A DNA stretch of 64,000 nucleotides from Paratinospora sagittata (taxonomy: Eukaryota; Streptophyta; Magnoliopsida; Ranunculales; Menispermaceae): positions 47,119,554-47,183,553 of the forward strand of contig CM069593.1 in NCBI GenBank assembly GCA_035771175.1, read 5' to 3'. The notes under the pieces were generated by a model, which saw nothing but the letters and a program-made list of their open reading frames with translations, ran no database searches and was not told the origin of the DNA. Within the stretch, counting starts at the first letter, position 1. Each line of letters opens with the position of its first letter. Below, piece after piece: positions 25,201 to 36,384 of the stretch. A program made the translations under genes and the position numbers.

Positions 25201-27597
25201 ACGAGCAACATTCAATCATGATGATACTTTATAAGGTTGCATATGTCATCCCTTGTCAAAACACTGCAAGGCCAAAGCCTCATGTTTGCGGTATGCCCTT
25301 TGAAGCGCAGACTCAAATAAACAGTACAGATATCCCAAGTATCACCTCACCACCTTGGCTACACATATATAGTCTTTTACATTGTCAAAACAAATTAGAC
25401 AGAAGTCAAACATTTAAATGCGTAGCTAAAGGTACAACCCTTTAACAATCACATACATAAAATAGAGCCCATTTGGCACAACATTCAAATAAACGGTTCA
25501 CTTTTTTAAACCATGGTTTAAAAATTCCCTGAAATTCGGCGAACTTCCACAAATTTTTTCCCTTTTTTTTACCACCGAAGTGCGAAGTGGATGTAAAATA
25601 AAAAATGCAAAAAATAACCGAAATAATTTGATAAAATTCAACAAAATTCGATAAAATTTCTATTTTTCATTTAAAAAATGCAAATTTCGACAAAAAAAAT
25701 CAACAAAATTTGATGAAATTTGATAAAGAAGCAAAAAAATGTTATTTCATCAATAGAAAATAAAGAAATACCAATAATTATGTATTATTTTCAACTTCAT
25801 CAACCAACATAACAATATAAATTTTAAAAAATAATTTAACAAGCTAACAAATTATGTAAAAAACCATCTTCTTTTAGTTAACTCTTATAAAATAAGATTA
25901 AAAAATAATACATTTAAATAATAAACTAATAAATTAAGTGTGGTGGAATTCAAACTAGCAAAGTATATGGTCGAAAAGCAAGCCACCACAAAATTAAATA
26001 TCAAAACAAAGAAAAGGAATTAAGACCAAAAGCCATCATTTCAAATTCATCAACCCACTTAACAAGATTGATTTTGTTAGATCACTTATTGGTATTTTTA
26101 TGTATTAAAAGTGCCTATTAATATTAGTTTTTAACTTATACTACACTAAATCTAGATATTTAAGCATATATACAAAAATTTTGTAAACTTATCTAATTTA
26201 GCGAATTTTTACAAAAATTCTCCATGTCGAATTAAACTTCTCCGAATTAATTCTAATTTTCAAGTAGTCGAAGTCAAGTTGAAATCGAATTTTCGATCCT
26301 TGTTTTAAACTAAGGACTATGAAGAAAAGAGTTTGGTTGGATTATACTAGAAGAACTCAACTCAACTAAGTTTTTTCCCAACTAGATGGTGTCAGCTACT
26401 TGTAGAACTTAAAATGCAAATTTTTAATACAACTCCAAAATTTGTGAAGACAAAGAAAACATGACAAAATGTTTTTTCTACGAATTTTGAAAAGAAGAAA
26501 AAAATCTTCAAATTGTTTTTAAAACTTCCTTGAATTGATGATGGGAATGAGCCCTAACCTCAATCATACACCATAATCGAACAAAGTGTGCCACATAAAG
26601 TTTCAATTAATTTAAGCCTCTCTAATAAAATGCACTAGTGTTGTCAAGACATTCAAGCAACTAGCCTGGATTAGCTGAGGAAATCAAGAGATGTCTAAGC
26701 CTTGTCTAAATTTAAAAAATAAAAAATAAAAAAATAATGAATTACATAATGCATAACAGTTACATAATATCTAAACATTATTTTTTAATGTATATTTTAC
26801 ACATGAAAGGCGGAAAGTGGAAAAGACACCCAATTCGAAGTCTTTCAAAAAAAAAATCTGGAATTCCTCTGCAATATCTCAACCAATAGACAAATTGACA
26901 GAAATGTGCTTAATTGTTCACGTTAAATCAATGTTTCGGTTTTTTTTTAACTGATTTTCATCTCAAAATGACTCCCAAATGCGCTCCCATCAGGCCATCA
27001 CCGCCACAGACTCAACTTTACTCGTTATCTTGAGGGGATTCGCAGTGATAAATCACCAGAGCCAACAAACACAGCTATCTTTGCTTAAAAAATGGAAACA
27101 AACATTCCAAAAAAAAAAGACGAATTTCTTAGAAATTATAACCTAACGGTGTCCGCCATTCACACAAAACCCCAAAAAGAAACCACCAAACCCTAAAAAG
27201 CAACAACCTTTTCCCCAAACCCTCACAAAACTCAAACCAAACAAACCACAAACAACCAAGGAAGAACCAAAAGAAATGCAGAAGAAACCAAACCTGAAAC
27301 AACCGTCGTCGTCGGCGTCGGCATCGTCGCCGGCGCCGGAAGCCGCTTGCGGAAAACCGACGAGAACAGCTTCTGCGCTCCTCTGGTGATGATTCGCGAC
27401 GCTGGATCAACAATCTTCAAAAGCCATCCGTTGTTGTTGTTTGAATCGGCTTCAAAACCGCTGATGCTGACGCTGTTTCTGATAGCGTTCGGAGGCCTAT
27501 CGTAAGGCGTAGAAGCACCAGCTCTTCTCAAAGGATTCCTTCGTAGCTTCCCTCCTGCTCCTCCTTCGTACGCTCCTCCGTCCGCCGCAGTCGCCAT
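11281..27597 (-). CDS. NUP1: Nuclear pore complex protein NUP1/NUP136 (plant Nup153-like), nine exons
   Basis: FG nucleoporin of the plant nuclear basket, involved in mRNA/protein transport and nuclear shape. Minus-strand exons: 27294-27597 (ATG at 27597), 24945-25000, 22417-22532, 20370-20541, 19913-20227, 19719-19808, 18294-19046, 17370-17827 and 11281-12805 (TAG). All phases join, giving 3789 nt, about 1262 aa; Arabidopsis NUP136 is of similar size. Diagnostic segments: N-terminal TPYDRPP and the amphipathic stretch GWLLKIVDPASRIITRGAQK then LFSSVFRKRL; FTREEIDRLTELLRSR; AELAKAYMG; RGRSAIYNMARTPYSR; KRRSSVLDSDIGSVGP; EMARRILQQLDKLV; MEDSMAEDT near the C-terminus; and a basic end, LRKR. The final exon is Ser/Gly/FG-rich. 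The intron after exon 3 has a GC donor (see site entry). Intron 8 is 4.6 kb. The gene looks intact. Confidence 0.93.
12806..17369 (-). other. NUP1 intron 8 (4.6 kb)
   Basis: Non-coding and AT-rich. Contains an imperfect duplication around 14303-14368/14408-14463 (shared 'gcttgatctcatgtcaagg') and a ~105 bp tandem duplication at 15686-15894. Degenerate 'aaggcggtgccttaacg' / 'ggcctaggcatt' sequence near 16165-16200 resembles old dispersed repeats. No exon-like frame keeps phase here. Confidence 0.6.
15686..15894. repeat. Tandem duplication, two ~105 bp units
   Basis: Units 15686-15789 and 15790-15894 share 'gatttgcttaatatgttaga', 'ctaacattccttgaattttc' and 'acattgaacattcatgggtt', with only a few substitutions and single-base indels. 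Located inside NUP1 intron 8. Confidence 0.9.
19207..19265. repeat. (AT)n microsatellite
   Basis: About 28-29 uninterrupted AT units in NUP1 intron 6. Open frames of alternating Tyr-Ile over it on both strands are artefacts of the repeat. Confidence 0.95.
21171..21675. repeat. Tandem duplication, two ~252 bp units
   Basis: Units 21171-21422 and 21423-21675 share 'atgagatgaa', 'gaaggaacaaaaag', 'aattgact', 'aatttatctaacaaaaa' and 'gcagctgttgccat', with divergence I judge to be near 15 percent by eye. Located in NUP1 intron 3. Confidence 0.85.
21960..22245. repeat. Degenerate tandem duplication (~125 bp units)
   Basis: Two arrays share 'aataattttaaaat', 'agcaa', 'gcatc', 'aagtgaaatat' / 'aaggtgaaatat' and 'aattaa-cca' blocks at similar spacing. 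More diverged than the unit just to the left. Located in NUP1 intron 3. Confidence 0.5.
22411..22417 (-). promoter_or_regulatory. Non-canonical GC 5' splice site of NUP1 intron 3
   Basis: On the minus strand exon 3 ends ACAAG and the intron begins gcaagt. Joining at this site to the acceptor at 20542 gives TTT-ACA-AG|A-GAA-GAG (FTREEIDRL), which matches the family motif FTR-x-E-(V/I)-DRL. Apart from the C at +2, the donor is a strong consensus (AAG|gcaagt), typical of GC-AG introns. Confidence 0.8.
23531..24262 (-). mobile_element. 5'-truncated LINE (L1-type) fragment
   Basis: The minus strand encodes the reverse-transcriptase zinc-binding (zf-RVT) tail of a plant L1 LINE. Readable parts are KVRIFGWTLAHRRINTVDML, then CVLCKQDGESIEHIFLQC with the Cys/His ligands, then YSKSLWGKWFNFFG. 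A stop and a frame change break it. The 3' end is marked by an A-rich tail (T-rich on the plus strand, 23531-23560). It lies in NUP1 intron 2 in the same orientation as the gene. No clear target-site duplication was found. Confidence 0.75.
25504..26310. mobile_element. hAT-like MITE (791 bp) with 8 bp TSD
   Basis: Flanked by direct repeats TTTTAAAC at 25504-25511 and 26303-26310. The element 25512-26302 starts CATGGTTTAAAAATTCCCTG; the reverse complement of its right end starts CAAGGATCGAAAATTCG, giving short imperfect terminal inverted repeats. The 8 bp duplication and CAnGG termini fit hAT non-autonomous elements. The interior is AT-rich, with many 'aaattcg/gataaaatt' motifs and no coding frame. 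Located in NUP1 intron 1. Confidence 0.6.
26345..26405. repeat. Short 'aactcaactcaactaag' retroposon-like fragment
   Basis: The motif 'actcaactcaactaagttt' followed by 'cccaactagatggtgtcagc' is a widespread plant repeat tail ('CAACTAAGCC...CCCAACTAG...GGTCGGCTA'). Other fragments occur near 9848 and 31378, showing a dispersed family. Confidence 0.45.
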
Positions 27598-29064
27598 GGA
27601 AGAAGCTTGAGTACGAAGCGCAAAACGCAGAGCCAAACCAAGAAGAAAACGAAGCAAAAACGAAAGAGTGTTTCGAATAGGGTTTTTTTTTTTCAAAGCG
27701 CAAAAGAGAGAACGAGTGCCGATTAATCGAATAAATAATACGCGATGTTTCCGCGCAACTCGCGAGGAGGTGCCGAGTAGAGAGAAACGAGGTTTTTTTT
27801 TTTGTGTGCCATGTATTTCTACGCCGACCGTACCGTATCCACTATCTATACGTACTTATCGTCCCAACCAATCGTATAAGTTTTAGATTTAATAAATTGA
27901 ATGAAAGAACTTTAAATAGAAAGACAAGATATATCAAAGCAATGTAAGATTGATTTGATTTAGCTTATAAATTAGAAAGAACCCAAAATATCTATATATA
28001 TATATCTTGTTCAATTTTGGTGGCAAAAGCCACTTGGTGCTTTTAACTGGGTCAATTATTATATATTTTTTCTTAATGATCAAAGTACACCGTTAGCCCG
28101 TCCTCGTTCATTTCTATTAGATGTTCTTACAAATTTTTGAATCCTAAAAAATTAATTTTACCCTAAAGGCAGCTGTTGGGTACCAAAAAAAAAAAAAGTA
28201 ATACAGGTTATTGTGTTTTTTCAAATTAAAAACCTTAAATCTACATTGAAACTTGAAACCAGAGAATATAATTGGCATCCTCGACATATAACTACTTCAA
28301 AATCTGATTTCAGTTTTTTTTTTTGGTTCATTTTCATTGAAAAAAAATAAAGAAATGACATGTAAATATGCGGATAAAATATTTTCAATTAATTCTTAGA
28401 AAGAAGTTGACGCGTTCTAACATTATTTGAAATTTCAACAGTTTTATTTCTGTTAATTGTCTTTCTAAATACCCGCAAAACCAATACTGGCAAAAAAAAG
28501 CAAAAAATTGAATACACAGCAATGGCAAATGAATAAAAATCAATAAACACTACAACAAAATTACATGAAATGTGATGTAACATAATATAACTCAGAGAAT
28601 GCAACAATACTCATTTTATTTCTATATTAACAGACCCCCATTTACTTAGAAGACAAAAACTTGCAATGACTTGCTTGGCTTTAACAAGGTTATGCAAATT
28701 CGCAAATCTAGACCTATTAAAAAAGAAAGAGAAAATATCATAGCAATATAGCATAAGAATTTCTATAAAAATTTAAAAAAAATAAAAAAAGATTAAACAA
28801 ATTGTACTATTCAACAGAATTATTTTTAATAAATGTATTGATATTTATTTGAGGGAGTGATAATGTTTTGAAACATTAAAAGTATGCTTAAAATGTCTAT
28901 ATTTCATGCATTGAGCATAACAATCATTCTTGATTAATCAGTTTTAACCACACTTCACAACAATCAAAAAATAATTTAGCTAAAACCACCTTTTTTTAAG
29001 GAAACAGAGAATGGTGGATATTACACAGGTCAACAAACAAAAGATACAAATCCAGCATTTCTAT
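27598..29064. other. NUP1 5' UTR/promoter side and AT-rich spacer
   Basis: The first ~250 bp contain the NUP1 leader (minus strand). The rest is AT-rich with an (AT)n near 27992-28006 and no gene. Frames such as 27668-27886 and 28389-28607 show no protein-like features. Confidence 0.5.
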
Positions 29065-29274
29065 TTATCTTTGTAAATGACAAGCTTGCATTTCCCTGAT
29101 TACAACAAAATGGCTGTTTTATATTACATTCCCATCAACAAAAGCAACCAAAAATTAGATATAAATATAATCATGCATATGTAGTTAACCATCCAACAAT
29201 CATAAAAATATAATTAAGAAAGTGATGAACAGTGTAACGAAAACAATGTAATAATCTCTAACTACATATACATC

Positions 29275-29990
29275 ATGCAAATGTTCAACTCCATAAATTA
29301 ATTATCCAAAAAAGCTTGGATGTTTAGGATTTGGGATTTGAGGTTTGAGGTTTAGGGTTAAAGTCTAGGGTCTAGAGTTCAGATGAAGAACCTCCATTTT
29401 TCTCAAACCTACATATACATCAAGCCAGTGAGTACCTCCATAATTAACTATCCAAAAAAGCTTAAAAGTTTAGGCCGCATTTGTTTCAAGTTCCTGATAC
29501 AATTTTCCGTTTTTCAACAAAAATAAATAAATTAAAAACTGGTTTGGCAGAGCGAAATCCCGATATGCATTTCGGAATCAACCCCAAAAAATAGCGTGGC
29601 TTTGGGAAACGACAAATGTCGTTTCCCAAGTTTTCATTTCTTATTTTCCAAGTACTACCGATAAAGAGAAAATGATACAATTACATGTTTTGGGATAACA
29701 TACCAATCGCAGCCTTAGGATTTAGGGTTCAGCCTTAGAATTTATAATTGAGGGTTTAAGGTTTAGGGTTTAGGGTTTAGGATTTTAGGGTTCAAGATGT
29801 AGGCTTTAAAGTTTAGAGTTTAGATGAAGAGCCATGCAAATGTGTACCTCCATAAAATAATTATCCAAAATAAGTATGAAAGTTTAGAGTTTAAGGTTTA
29901 GTGTTAGGGTTGAGGATTTAGATGAAGAACCATGAAATGAGTACCTCCATAAATTAACTATCCAAAATAAGCATGAAAGTTTAAAACTTG
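29275..29990. repeat. Degenerate repeat array with interstitial telomere-like (TTTAGGG) tracts
   Basis: Four imperfect copies of a unit 'ctccataaattaactatcca' followed by 'aaataagcatgaaagttta' occur at about 29290, 29440, 29850 and 29945. Copies are followed by 'gggtttagggttta'-type runs and usually 'gatgaagaacc'. The best telomeric stretch is about 29752-29800, with three near-perfect consecutive TTTAGGG units; weaker ones lie at about 29334-29375 and 29884-29915. TTTAGGG is the usual angiosperm telomere repeat. Confidence 0.75.
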
Positions 29991-30795
29991 TACCTGTTTT
30001 TAGCAAAAGCAGTAAAGAAATTTGTGTTGAGTCTGTTGACAAATCCATTGAATGTTTGTTCCGTCCATGAAGAGTATCGATAATCAAATGAATTAAGCAT
30101 CTGTCAAAAATAAAATAAAAATAAAATAATCAAATGAGTAAAAAACAAAAGTTAGAATTAAAATCATTCAAAAAGACATTACAATGTCCTGGAATCAAGG
30201 TCCTATGACATGGTAACAAATATCAAGATTGTTACAGTAGCGAAGAAAAACTTCAATTACAAGGAATCCAAAAGCATAAAAGAGCAAGAGATCATATGGA
30301 GAAGAACAAACAAAACAGGAAGATGTAATGGAAGTAAAAATCTGCAATTCAATGAGAAACATAGAATGAGTAAAAGAGAAACAAATCAAATAAAGGTAGG
30401 TGGAAAATATCGGAAGAAGGTAAGTAATCACATAATACAAAAAATTCCATGATCTTATTCAGTTATTCCAGAAAATACAGAGAAACTACAACTCTGAAGA
30501 AGATTTTGAAGAAAAAACTTCAGTCACTGAAAGAGAAATGAATACATAGAGCAACTTGATAAGAAGAAGTTTTCTCAAAGCATCCTCACCAAATGTGTAG
30601 GCTATAGCTATCATCTTCTGTTTATGTATTGTTTGAGGTTACTGTAAGCTGCTTTTAATCAATTATCCAAACATTTGTACAACGAAAAATCATAGTAAGA
30701 ATTTCAGGTTCTGACAACAAACTTCATTAACCTTTAGAACACACAAGTGATTCTGTGATTTATAGCAATTACTTTTATTCACAAACCACTACCCG

Positions 30796-30953
30796 TGTGA
30801 CCATGCGGTCACGGGTTCGAGTCGTGGAAACGGCCTCTTGTAAAAGCAAGGCAAGGCTGAGTAGAATAGACTAAAATGCGGACCGACCCTTCCCCAGGAC
30901 CCCGCATAGGCGGGAGCTTCGTACACTAAGCCTCTCCTTTTTTTTTTACACAG
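30796..30953. mobile_element. Au-like SINE (5'-truncated), with 9 bp flanking repeat
   Basis: Contains a tRNA-type B box (gcggtcacgggttcgagtcg), then 'gtggaaacggcctcttg', 'cggaccgacccttccccagg', 'accccgcataggcgggagct' and a terminal T run. This is the order characteristic of plant Au SINEs. CACTACCCG flanks it at 30787-30795 and 30954-30962. The A-box portion is missing. It is a retroposon, not a tRNA gene. Confidence 0.8.
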
Positions 30954-33900
30954 CACTACCCGAATATAGTAATTTTTCACCTTTGAAGCTCGCTGAGAGA
31001 ATCAAAATTTGAAAAAAGAAAAATAAGAGCAGCTCTGCATCATCACTAAAACTGTTCAGCTTGAAGCCATGGATCAAATCGCATAGCTGATCAAACCTGC
31101 AACAAGCATTAAAAGAATGAAATCAACATTTCTAGTCTTGCCCAATGGACAGATCTTGCAATTGTAGCTATGCTACCAATGTGGGTGTTCACCCTACTGA
31201 GATTCTGTTTAAGAAGAAGAGAGATTCCTACGTCAAAAGAATAAGAAATTAATAGAATGATATAATGACATTTTTTTCAGTTTATTAGTGATTGACGTTA
31301 CCTTATGCTCTCGCAATAACTTCATTTACAATTTTATCATTTCTAAATCATTACTCAGCCACCAACTAGACGTACAACTCAACTCAACTAAGTCTTTTCC
31401 CAACTAGACATACTCGTCTTCAAATTTACGTCTTATTGGTCATAATTCTCCTCCATTGAGCATCACTTTTTTTTATGACTATTAATCACTTTGTAATCAT
31501 TTGCCCCTCTAATTTCATCAATCTCAATCTAAATCTACAAACAAAATCTTCTACCAAACAAATAATAAAACCAATATAACAGAAATAATCATTTTTCGGC
31601 ATATCGACGTTATCAGCCTTAATCCCCCACGCATTTCTATTTTTGCTACAATGACGAACCATGTCAAATTTAGACATACATGATTCACCAAGCAGAATTA
31701 TGACAAGGATATATCTTCAATGAAGATAATTAATCACCATGATCAGCCTGAGACCGTGTTTGTTCAAGGACCAATTTTGAAAATGCAAATCTACTTCCAT
31801 CGGCATCGAAACCATGGCCATAATTCTTAAGCATTTCAAATTTTCAACAACTCCCCCTCTCAATTCAAGCAAACATGACTCAATATGCAACCACAATCAA
31901 ATACACAACTTGTAGAAAATCCTAAATTCTTCTTCAATTTCATTATACGATCTACACATTTTTTAACGAGGAAAAAAAAATCAAATAAGATGAAGAGCAA
32001 GAACGACCTTTGAAACTCGATCAAATTATTGGTGGAAGAGGAAGTTGATGAGTTCCTTCGAAACTATAGCAATGTGACGAGCAAGCTTTTTCTCCGTGAA
32101 ATGAAAACCCTCCAAAACAGAGAAATCCTGCAAACCCTACGCAACACCGGAAAAGGATCGGAAATGGAAGTTCAACGTTAATTAAACCCCAGAACCCTCC
32201 ATCGTATCAATGATGTTGAAAAAATGAATTTCGAATTTAATAAAAAAACATTTTTGCAATATTAATTATTAAAAAAAAAAATCAATTGATTAATAGTAGA
32301 AGAATTTGTCTTCTAATCCGCCGAACGTGCGCACGTGAGTTTCACTGTTAATTAATTAAGTTTAAAGGCGTTACATTCAATGATAAAATTATTTTTTATT
32401 TAGAAAAAACACTAAAAGAATGTAAAAACTCAAGCAAAAAAATACTGGGGTGCCTCTAACATTAGTAAAACTGAACTTTGAATGTTTATTAAAAGGACAT
32501 ATAGAGGTTTACTGTACCAATGAGTTTCTTCGTGAGAACATGAAAAACGAGAATGAAAGGAATTGTAACGAGCGAAGATCATGGCGATGGAAGAGATTTT
32601 TGGTTTAAGTGAAAATGATAGTTTGTTTCATAAAGATTTTGAAGGAAAAGAACAATCTAATTCTGTAAATGTTGAATCTACTAACAACAACTTGGAAGCA
32701 TCTACTAGTTTTAACGTGGATGAAGGACCTCTACTGGGTATAATGTTTAGTAGTATTGAGAGTCTAATGAAGGCTTACCAAGATCATGCAAAGGTAAAAG
32801 GGAGCGTTCAATGTTGCGAAGAGATCAACTCATAAAAAAAGTAGTGAAAGTTACAAGTAGGTTACAATTTGTTGTGCGGGGGGAGAAAACAACAATACGA
32901 GAAATTTACAAAGAGCATAAATTGTCCTGTAAGGATAAATGCAATTAAGAGAGACAACAGACTTTGGCAAGTTTCAAAAGCAATCTCAGAACACAACCAT
33001 GAATTGCATCCTCATATATCAATTTTGATGCTTGCACATAGGAATCTGATTGTTAATATGACGAGACAGTTGGAAGCCAATGATATCGTCGGTGTAAGAC
33101 CATGCAAGAATGTTAGAATGCTAAAAGTACAAGCTGGTGAACCAGAGAATTTAGGATGTTTGCCAAAAGACTGTAGGAATTTCATTGAGAGCAGGAGAAG
33201 GCTAAGGCTAGGTGATGGAGATGCAAAAGCCATACACAAGTTGTTTGTAACAATGCAACAAAAAGACAACAACTTTTTTCATTTGATGGACTTTAATGAT
33301 GAAAGCAAGCTAACCATTGTGTTGTGGATCCATCCTCGTTGTAAAGTTGCCTAAGAAGAATTTCACGATGTTGTGAGTTTCGACACAACCTACCTTGTGA
33401 ACAAGTATAGAATGCCTTTTGCTACATTCATAGGCATCAATCACCACGGACAATCAATCTTACTAGGTTGTGCACTGGTAACACACGAGGACACAAAATC
33501 ATTCAAATGGCTTTTCATGAATTGGCTTGAAGCAATGGGAGACATTCATCCTAAAGCCATTTTAACTAATCAATGCGAAAGCATCAAGTTCGCTATTAGG
33601 GAAGTTATGCCTAACATTGTTCATCGATATTGCTTATGGCATATTCTTTGCAAAGTGCCTCAAAAGTTCAAGAATGTTGCTGAATTAGACAAGGCTATTA
33701 TCCATTCCAAAGCTCTGCTCTATGACAATCTGACTATTGAATCGATTGAGAGGAATTGGAATGAGTTCTTTACGAAGCACGGAATGGAAAGGAATGAACA
33801 CTTGAAGGATCTTTTCAGTAAAAGGCAAAGTTGGGCAACGGTTTATTTGCATCACATCTTTTGGGCTAGTATGGTTTCTACTCAAAGAAGTGAGAGAATG

Positions 33901-34215
33901 CATGCTTATTTTGATGGTTATGTTCACTCTATGAGCACACTGAAGCAATTTGTTGAGCAATATGAGGTAGCAATGAGTAATAAGATCCCGAAGGAATTTC
34001 AAGATGATTACGATTCGAAGACGAAAGTGGTCAAATGCATATCAGAGTTTGAGTGGGAAAAGCAATTCCAACGGCCATTCAAACTCAATGTTTAAGTTAG
34101 TTCAAAATGAGATCAAGCACATGTGGTATTGTCGTGTTATTCCATCAAATGAAGAGGAAGAAAGGGCTGCAACTAATGATGTTGGTATTGAAAAACTTAA
34201 GATATTGGAGAAAGT

Positions 34216-36384
34216 TGTAACACCCCAATTTGTATTATTTTCATTTTTTTTCTTTTCACACTTGTACTCTTTGTTCCAAATGTAAACAGTTGTAATGTCA
34301 AAATTACGCCAACACGTACACAAATTGGGTGTACAAATAATGTCAAATTTCTCAAATTTCTCAAACTTCGCTTTTATTAATATCACATAGGTAATATATA
34401 CACATATACAAATGGCTGTTAAAGCCATTTTATTGTAGAACACGGTTGCCTCGCTTTTATTAATTTTATCTCTCTGTACTTATAATGCAAATACTTCTTG
34501 TAACTCACAAGGTGATCATTTTAGTGTAAATCCCAATGTTACCCCTCAATAATTCATACTTCTTTAACTGTTTTATAAATTGTAATTCAAGATTTTAAAG
34601 AATATTTAAGTAATTTAACAATAAAACTTTCTAATCTCATTCTTGATATGCTTAAAAAATCTTAAATATCCTTACAGGCACGTCTCAATCTTTTCAACCA
34701 ATATTGTTTTTCACGATCTTATCTTTTTAACCCACATTTTTCAGTTTTAAAACCTTTATCTCAATCTACAACTCACTCTCACCATTTTTAGCATTTTACG
34801 TTGAATAATTTTAAATTTAGAAAGAAGAGAATTTCAAGGCCCCGTTGAAGTTAACAAGAACATGATTGTTTGCAGCAACATGTAGGTCCCCATTGAGATT
34901 GTTGGTAATTTCTATTACTTTTCATCATACTTTCCTCCCTCCCTTCAGTAGTCATTGATATTGGATTTATTTCCTTTGATCTCTCACCCTTTCAACATAT
35001 TTCACAACGTTCTTTTGTTGTTCTATCATATAACAGTCATATGGTATTATTTAATTAGAAAGACTTAAGTCAACCCAGAAAAGAACACATTTGCTCTCAT
35101 TGAAAACTATATTAACAATTAGGTTATAGGCAGTAAATCTCTTTAATTATTTCTCAAAAACAATAAAAATAAATTTCTTTAATTAATTTCTTTCCCCTTT
35201 TTGGAGTTCTATTAAGAACCAATTGATCTCATTATCTATTATATTCATCTGGTGATTATGGGTTGCTTAATCTGTATTTTTTTTTATTTTATTTTTAATT
35301 TATTAGAGGCAAACCTAAAGTCAAACCCTCTTAAACATACATATCGATTAGTGTATATATATAGGTATATTATATAAGCTTATTTATATAAAAACATAAC
35401 ATTATATTAAAACCTGTTATATATATATAACTTCCAAACGTGCAGCAACTCCAACTTTCTCGTTCCCGCATCTTTAGTATTTTTCTTTCTTTCGCATCTC
35501 TATTAGTAGCAACCCTCACGTACAACATAACTAATTTTTTTGAGATATAATAAGGAGGGTGAGTTAAAAGCCTAGTGGTCATACCTAATAATTCTCATGC
35601 ATTAAACCTATCGATAGTATATAATTCAATCATAACAAATACACATCACAAATGCAACAATCATAACATCAAAATTTACACATATGAAAAGCACGTGCAC
35701 AAGAATATGTATAAAACGCATGTGCATGAATGATTTCTTTTGCACTGAGCAGGATAAATCAAAAACTCAAGGATTGCATTTAGCACGTAGCATGAGCCAA
35801 TCATACACAAATTCATATGCAAAAATGAGTACATGATGTAGGATAAATACAACACTATGAAAATGAGTAATACGAGCAAACCTTGATAATCATCCCACCT
35901 TAATTTTGCTAGGGTCTCCCCGCTGTTAAAATTTCTCCAGAGTCTTTCTACTAAAACTCTTTTTGTCAGATAGTGAAACTAAAACAGAATTTAACTTAAC
36001 CCCTAGCCTCTATTTATAGGAGCCCAAAAATTTATGTTCCCATTTTGCCCTTGATCATTTCTGATAATTACAAGTAGGCAAATTTAACATTTTGCCCTTA
36101 GGTGTAAATTTACCATTTTGCCCTTTCATGCAAATTTACTGTTTTGCCCTCGAAGGTGAATTTACTATTTTGTTTTGTATGTTTTCTTTATTTACCACTA
36201 GGTAAATTGACCATTGTGCCTTTAGACTTTTATGATAATTACAACTCAATTGAATTTATCACTTTACCCTTAGACTTCAATGATTATTACTAATTAGGTG
36301 TATCTACCATTTTGCCCTTAAACTTTTATGATATTTCTTATTTAGTTGTTTCTTTGTAGGATTGTGGATTTTTGTGGTATTACA
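34216..36384 (+). mobile_element. Solo LTR (chromovirus-like), 2169 bp
   Basis: Begins TGTAACACCCCAATTT and ends GTGGTATTACA, the TG...CA termini common in Tekay-type gypsy LTRs. It interrupts the FAR1-like reading frame precisely. The interior has a 'ctatttatagg' TATA-like site at about 36010 and a run of 'attttgccctt' motifs at 36040-36325. Flanking pentamers (aaagt/aaaac) are only partly alike, so the target duplication has decayed or the boundary is off by a few bases. Confidence 0.6.
36040..36330. repeat. 'ttttgccctt' degenerate minisatellite
   Basis: Six or so spaced copies of 'accattttgccctta/t' lie inside the right part of the solo LTR. They look like an LTR-internal tandem array, not coding. 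Confidence 0.6.

Larger units (their letters stand above)
29065..31096 (-). other. Candidate spliced minus-strand transcript, unknown product
   Basis: Three segments have good splice borders. 30981-31096 follows GTTGCAG, is open in one frame (QLCDLIHGFKLNSFSDDAEL) and ends before gtgaaa. 29994-30100 starts ATG directly after TTGACAG, reads MLNSFDYRYSSWTEQTFNGF and then VNRLNTNFFTAFAKN, and ends before gtacaag. 29095 down to 29065 follows ATCAG, joins in frame and ends QACHLQR-stop. Codon use looks protein-like, but I recognise no family and could not connect the first segment to the second. A leader-like, UTR-like stretch lies at about 31985-32215. It could be a small gene, a pseudogene or a non-coding RNA. 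Confidence 0.25.

Noticed and set aside
30789..30860. tRNA gene (B-box-like 'gggttcgagtcg')
   Set aside because: No A box or foldable cloverleaf; the downstream sequence matches an Au-like SINE body.
36040..36330. CRISPR-like array of 'ttttgccctt' units
   Set aside because: Units are degenerate and unevenly spaced, within a plant LTR; not a CRISPR.
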